Assembly: GCF_001015055.1 (NCBI RefSeq)
Contig: NZ_BBWZ01000016.1
Span: 1 to 64,000, forward strand
DNA from: Aneurinibacillus tyrosinisolvens
Lineage (GTDB): Bacteria; Bacillota; Bacilli; Aneurinibacillales; Aneurinibacillaceae
Length of the DNA: 64,000 bases
Direction of reading: 5' to 3'
The notes beneath the pieces were generated by a model that was not told the origin of the DNA, made no database searches, and saw only the letters and a list, made by a program, of their open reading frames with translations. This document shows, in pieces, positions 61,565-64,000 of the stretch. The translations under genes and the position numbers were made by a program. How positions within the stretch are numbered: the stretch's first letter is position 1; the number at the start of each line of letters is the position of its first letter.

Positions 61565-62674
61565 ATGTCAGGTAAAGGATTAGAAGGAATTGTTGCAACG
61601 CAATCTTCCGTTTGTTCTATCATCGACGGAGTTCTTACATACGCGGGAATCGAGATTGATGAACTTGCTGAAAACGCTTCTTTTGAAGAAGTTGTATACT
61701 TGCTGTGGCACGGAAGACTGCCAAAACAGGCGGAACTCGATGATTTGAAGAAAGCACTTGCTGAAAATGCTGCCATTCCTGAGGATATCATTACTTTATT
61801 AAAAACATTCCCTGCGGATAACCATCCAATGTCTGTACTCCGCACTGTTGTATCTGCCCTGGCTCTTTATGACCCAGAAGCGCAGGATATGTCCAGAGAG
61901 GCAAACTTACGCAAAGCAACTCGCCTTCAGGCGAAAATTTCCACGCTAATTGCAGCTTATCACCGCATTCGCGAAGGCAAAGAAGTTCTTGCTCCGAAAC
62001 CTGGATTCGGATTTGCCCAAAACTTCCTTTATATGTTAAATGGTGAAGAGCCTGACCAAATTGCGATCGATGCGCTTGATACAGCTTTAGTGCTCCACGC
62101 GGATCATGAATTAAACGCTTCTACATTTGCCGCACGCGTAACTGTGGCGACTCTTTCTGATATTTATTCCGGTATTACTTCGGCAATTGGGGCCTTGAAA
62201 GGACCGCTTCACGGTGGAGCAAATGAGGCTGTAATGGCCATGCTTCAAGAAATTAAAGACCCGGCAAATGTAGAATCTTACATTCGTAAAGCCCTTGATG
62301 AGAAAGTGAAAATTATGGGATTCGGCCACCGCGTATACAAAGACGGGGACCCGCGCGCGAAGTACCTTCGTAAAATGTCCCAGCGTTTAACAGAAATCAC
62401 AGGCCAGCCTCAATGGTATGAGATGTCTATAAAGATCGATGAAATGGTAACGGCTGAAAAAGGCCTAAAGCCGAACGTCGATTTCTATTCTGCTTCCGTA
62501 TACCATAGCCTTGGAATTCCGCGTGACCTCTTTACACCTATTTTTGCTATCAGCCGGATGTCCGGATGGACAGCCCACATTTTAGAACAATATGACAACA
62601 ACCGCCTCATTCGTCCTCGTGCTGAATACGTAGGACCAGTAGATGCTCATTACGTTCCTGTGAACGAGCGCTAA
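61565..62674 (+). CDS. citZ: Citrate synthase (CitZ)
   Basis: 369 residues from the ATG at 61565, which AAAGGAGAG precedes. Motifs: GLEGIVATQSSVCSIIDG, LVLHADHELNASTFAARV (catalytic His), GPLHGGANEAV (second His) and MGFGHRVYKDGDPRAKYL (with the catalytic Asp later, VDFYSASVYHSLGIP). Condenses oxaloacetate and acetyl-CoA. Likely repressed by CcpC through the dyad on its promoter. icd follows 117 bases downstream. Confidence 0.96.
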   Translation: MSGKGLEGIVATQSSVCSIIDGVLTYAGIEIDELAENASFEEVVYLLWHGRLPKQAELDDLKKALAENAAIPEDIITLLKTFPADNHPMSVLRTVVSALALYDPEAQDMSREANLRKATRLQAKISTLIAAYHRIREGKEVLAPKPGFGFAQNFLYMLNGEEPDQIAIDALDTALVLHADHELNASTFAARVTVATLSDIYSGITSAIGALKGPLHGGANEAVMAMLQEIKDPANVESYIRKALDEKVKIMGFGHRVYKDGDPRAKYLRKMSQRLTEITGQPQWYEMSIKIDEMVTAEKGLKPNVDFYSASVYHSLGIPRDLFTPIFAISRMSGWTAHILEQYDNNRLIRPRAEYVGPVDAHYVPVNER

Positions 62675-62685
62675 TTCATAAGTTG

Positions 62686-62728
62686 AGGTATAGGACGGGG
62701 GATACTGCGGTAACCCCTTTCCTATTTC
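62686..62728 (+). other. Weak stem-loop between citZ and icd
   Basis: ATAGGACGGGG and CCCCTTTCCTAT can pair around a 12-base loop. A T tract is absent, so it may be a processing or attenuation element rather than a terminator. Confidence 0.35.
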
Positions 62729-62791
62729 ATCTATATAAGTACATGGGAGAAATTCCTTATCTGCTTAAATACATACTTGGGAGGGGTAACG

Positions 62792-64000
62792 GTGTCAATT
62801 TTTGAAAAATATGAAATGCCTACGCATGGAGAGAAAATTACGGTGGATAATACGGGGAAGCTAAACGTCCCTAACAATCCAATCGTTCCATTCATCGAAG
62901 GGGATGGGACAGGCCCTGACATCTGGAATGCATCAGTTCGGGTTCTGGACGCTGCAGTAGAAAAAGCATACAGTGGTGAGAAGAAAATCGCCTGGTATGA
63001 AGTATTTGCCGGTGAGAAGGCTTTTAACGAGTATGGTGAATGGCTTCCAAAAGATACATTAACAGCAATCAACGAGTACCTTGTAGCAATTAAAGGACCA
63101 CTTACAACTCCAGTTGGCGGTGGAATTCGTTCCATCAATGTGGCGCTGCGCCAGGAATTGGATTTGTATGCTTGTGTTCGTCCTGTTCAGTATTTTGAAG
63201 GTGTACCTTCTCCGGTAAAACAGCCTGAGCTTACAGACATGGTTATTTTCCGTGAAAATACAGAAGATATTTATGCTGGCATCGAATGGAATGAAGGCAG
63301 TGAAGAAGTGAAGAAGGTTATCTCTTTCCTTCAGAATGAAATGGGCGTAAACAAAATCCGTTTCCCTGAAACATCAGGAATTGGGATTAAGCCTGTTTCC
63401 AAAGAAGGGACAAGCCGTCTTGTACGTGCGGCGATTCAGTACGCCATCGAAAACAACCGTAAGAGTGTAACCCTTGTTCATAAAGGAAATATCATGAAGT
63501 TTACAGAAGGTGCGTTCAAGACATGGGGTTATGAACTGGCTGAAAGTGAATTCAGCGACAATGTGTTCACATGGGCGCAGTACGACCGCATTGCGGATGA
63601 GCAGGGAAAAGACGCAGCGAACAAGGCGCAGGCAGATGCTGAGCAAGCGGGTAAAATCATCGTGAAAGATGTAATTGCCGATGCATTCCTCCAGCAAATC
63701 CTCACTCGTCCAGCTGAGTATGATGTGGTTGCTACATTGAATCTAAACGGTGACTACGTTTCCGATGCACTTGCTGCTCAGGTAGGCGGAATCGGTATCG
63801 CACCGGGTGCTAACATCAACTATGTTACAGGCCGTGCGATTTTCGAAGCCACACACGGAACCGCGCCTAAATATGCGGGTCTCGATAAAGTAAACCCATC
63901 GTCTGTTATCCTCTCCGGTGAAATGATGCTTCGCCACATGGGATGGGCAGAAGCAGCCGATTTAATTATCAACTCCATTGAGAAGACGATTTCTTCGAAA
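62792..64000 (+). CDS. icd: Isocitrate dehydrogenase (NADP), 3' end cut by the window edge
   Basis: The first 403 codons are present with no stop. GTG start at 62792 with GGGAGGGG upstream. Motifs: [34 protein letters not shown] (substrate Ser), [38 protein letters not shown] and [17 protein letters not shown] (NADP). It oxidises isocitrate to 2-oxoglutarate. Forms the citZ-icd unit, with mdh expected to follow beyond the window. Confidence 0.97.
   Translation, partial: MSIFEKYEMPTHGEKITVDNTGKLNVPNNPIVPFIEGDGTGPDIWNASVRVLDAAVEKAYSGEKKIAWYEVFAGEKAFNEYGEWLPKDTLTAINEYLVAIKGPLTTPVGGGIRSINVALRQELDLYACVRPVQYFEGVPSPVKQPELTDMVIFRENTEDIYAGIEWNEGSEEVKKVISFLQNEMGVNKIRFPETSGIGIKPVSKEGTSRLVRAAIQYAIENNRKSVTLVHKGNIMKFTEGAFKTWGYELAESEFSDNVFTWAQYDRIADEQGKDAANKAQADAEQAGKIIVKDVIADAFLQQILTRPAEYDVVATLNLNGDYVSDALAAQVGGIGIAPGANINYVTGRAIFEATHGTAPKYAGLDKVNPSSVILSGEMMLRHMGWAEAADLIINSIEKTISSK

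Noticed and set aside
1..64000. tRNA, rRNA, CRISPR or IS elements
   Set aside because: I read both strands for cloverleaf, direct-repeat arrays and transposase motifs and saw none that I can support.

Overview
The window comes from a low-to-mid GC, endospore-forming member of the Bacillales. From about 42.5 kb onward the gene order is close to that of the Bacillus subtilis ytkL-ytoI-ytpI-ytrH/ytrI-dnaE-ytsJ-accDA-pyk-fxsA-ytvI-citZ-icd segment, and there are sporulation genes (ytrH, ytrI, a yheC/yheD-type cluster). The genus cannot be fixed from the sequence alone; something near Aneurinibacillus or Brevibacillus would fit, but that is a guess.

Layout. 1-7 kb is an accessory-looking, rather AT-rich block: the end of a heavy-metal P-type ATPase, a His-rich secreted protein, a PatB-type C-S lyase, a miniature siroheme/4Fe-4S reductase, a membrane-anchored DJ-1/PfpI-like protein, a c-di-GMP-I riboswitch in front of a soluble PAS chemoreceptor-like protein, and the remnant of a manganese catalase. 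7-19.5 kb holds a PadR-controlled phytoene-desaturase-like oxidoreductase, a barnase/barstar pair, a dCache chemoreceptor, a FetB-like permease, a DRE-TIM lyase, a DHA2 efflux pump with its HlyD partner, a WrbA-like flavoprotein and a phosphodiester glycosidase. 19.5-33 kb is a respiration, redox and metal block: cydAB (ythAB type), an M29 aminopeptidase, a cold-shock protein, a zinc-binding lipoprotein behind two Zur boxes, an amino acid permease, modBC, an Fnr regulator with the C-terminal iron-sulfur cysteines, a hemerythrin and small membrane proteins. 33-42.4 kb carries patA, a broken PQQ-type sugar dehydrogenase, an NlpC/P60 hydrolase behind a c-di-AMP riboswitch, and a five-gene operon with four YheC/YheD ATP-grasp proteins and a GNAT. 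42.5-64 kb is core metabolism: malic enzyme, acetyl-CoA carboxylase, pyruvate kinase, citrate synthase and isocitrate dehydrogenase surround dnaE.

How the parts work together. The right end is a carbon-flux segment (malate, pyruvate, malonyl-CoA and citrate) with readable control: a FadR-type palindrome before the malic enzyme and an ATAA-N7-TTAT CcpC-type dyad on the -10 of citZ. The middle fits low-oxygen life: bd oxidase, Fnr, hemerythrin, molybdate uptake. Two second-messenger riboswitches link c-di-GMP to a signalling protein and c-di-AMP to a wall hydrolase.

Five otherwise well-preserved genes (phytoene-desaturase-like, fetB, M29 aminopeptidase, fnr and a CBO0543 protein) each contain exactly one single-base frameshift in or beside a short homopolymer: extra bases in A/T runs and missing bases in C doublets. 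Sequencing or assembly error is the simplest explanation, so these are reported as frameshifted genes rather than confidently dead. The Mn-catalase and sugar-dehydrogenase remnants are true deletions. The least explained element is an approximately 190-nt, fully nested long-hairpin RNA followed by a terminator downstream of cydB (22014-22236). No tRNA, rRNA, CRISPR array or intact mobile element was found.
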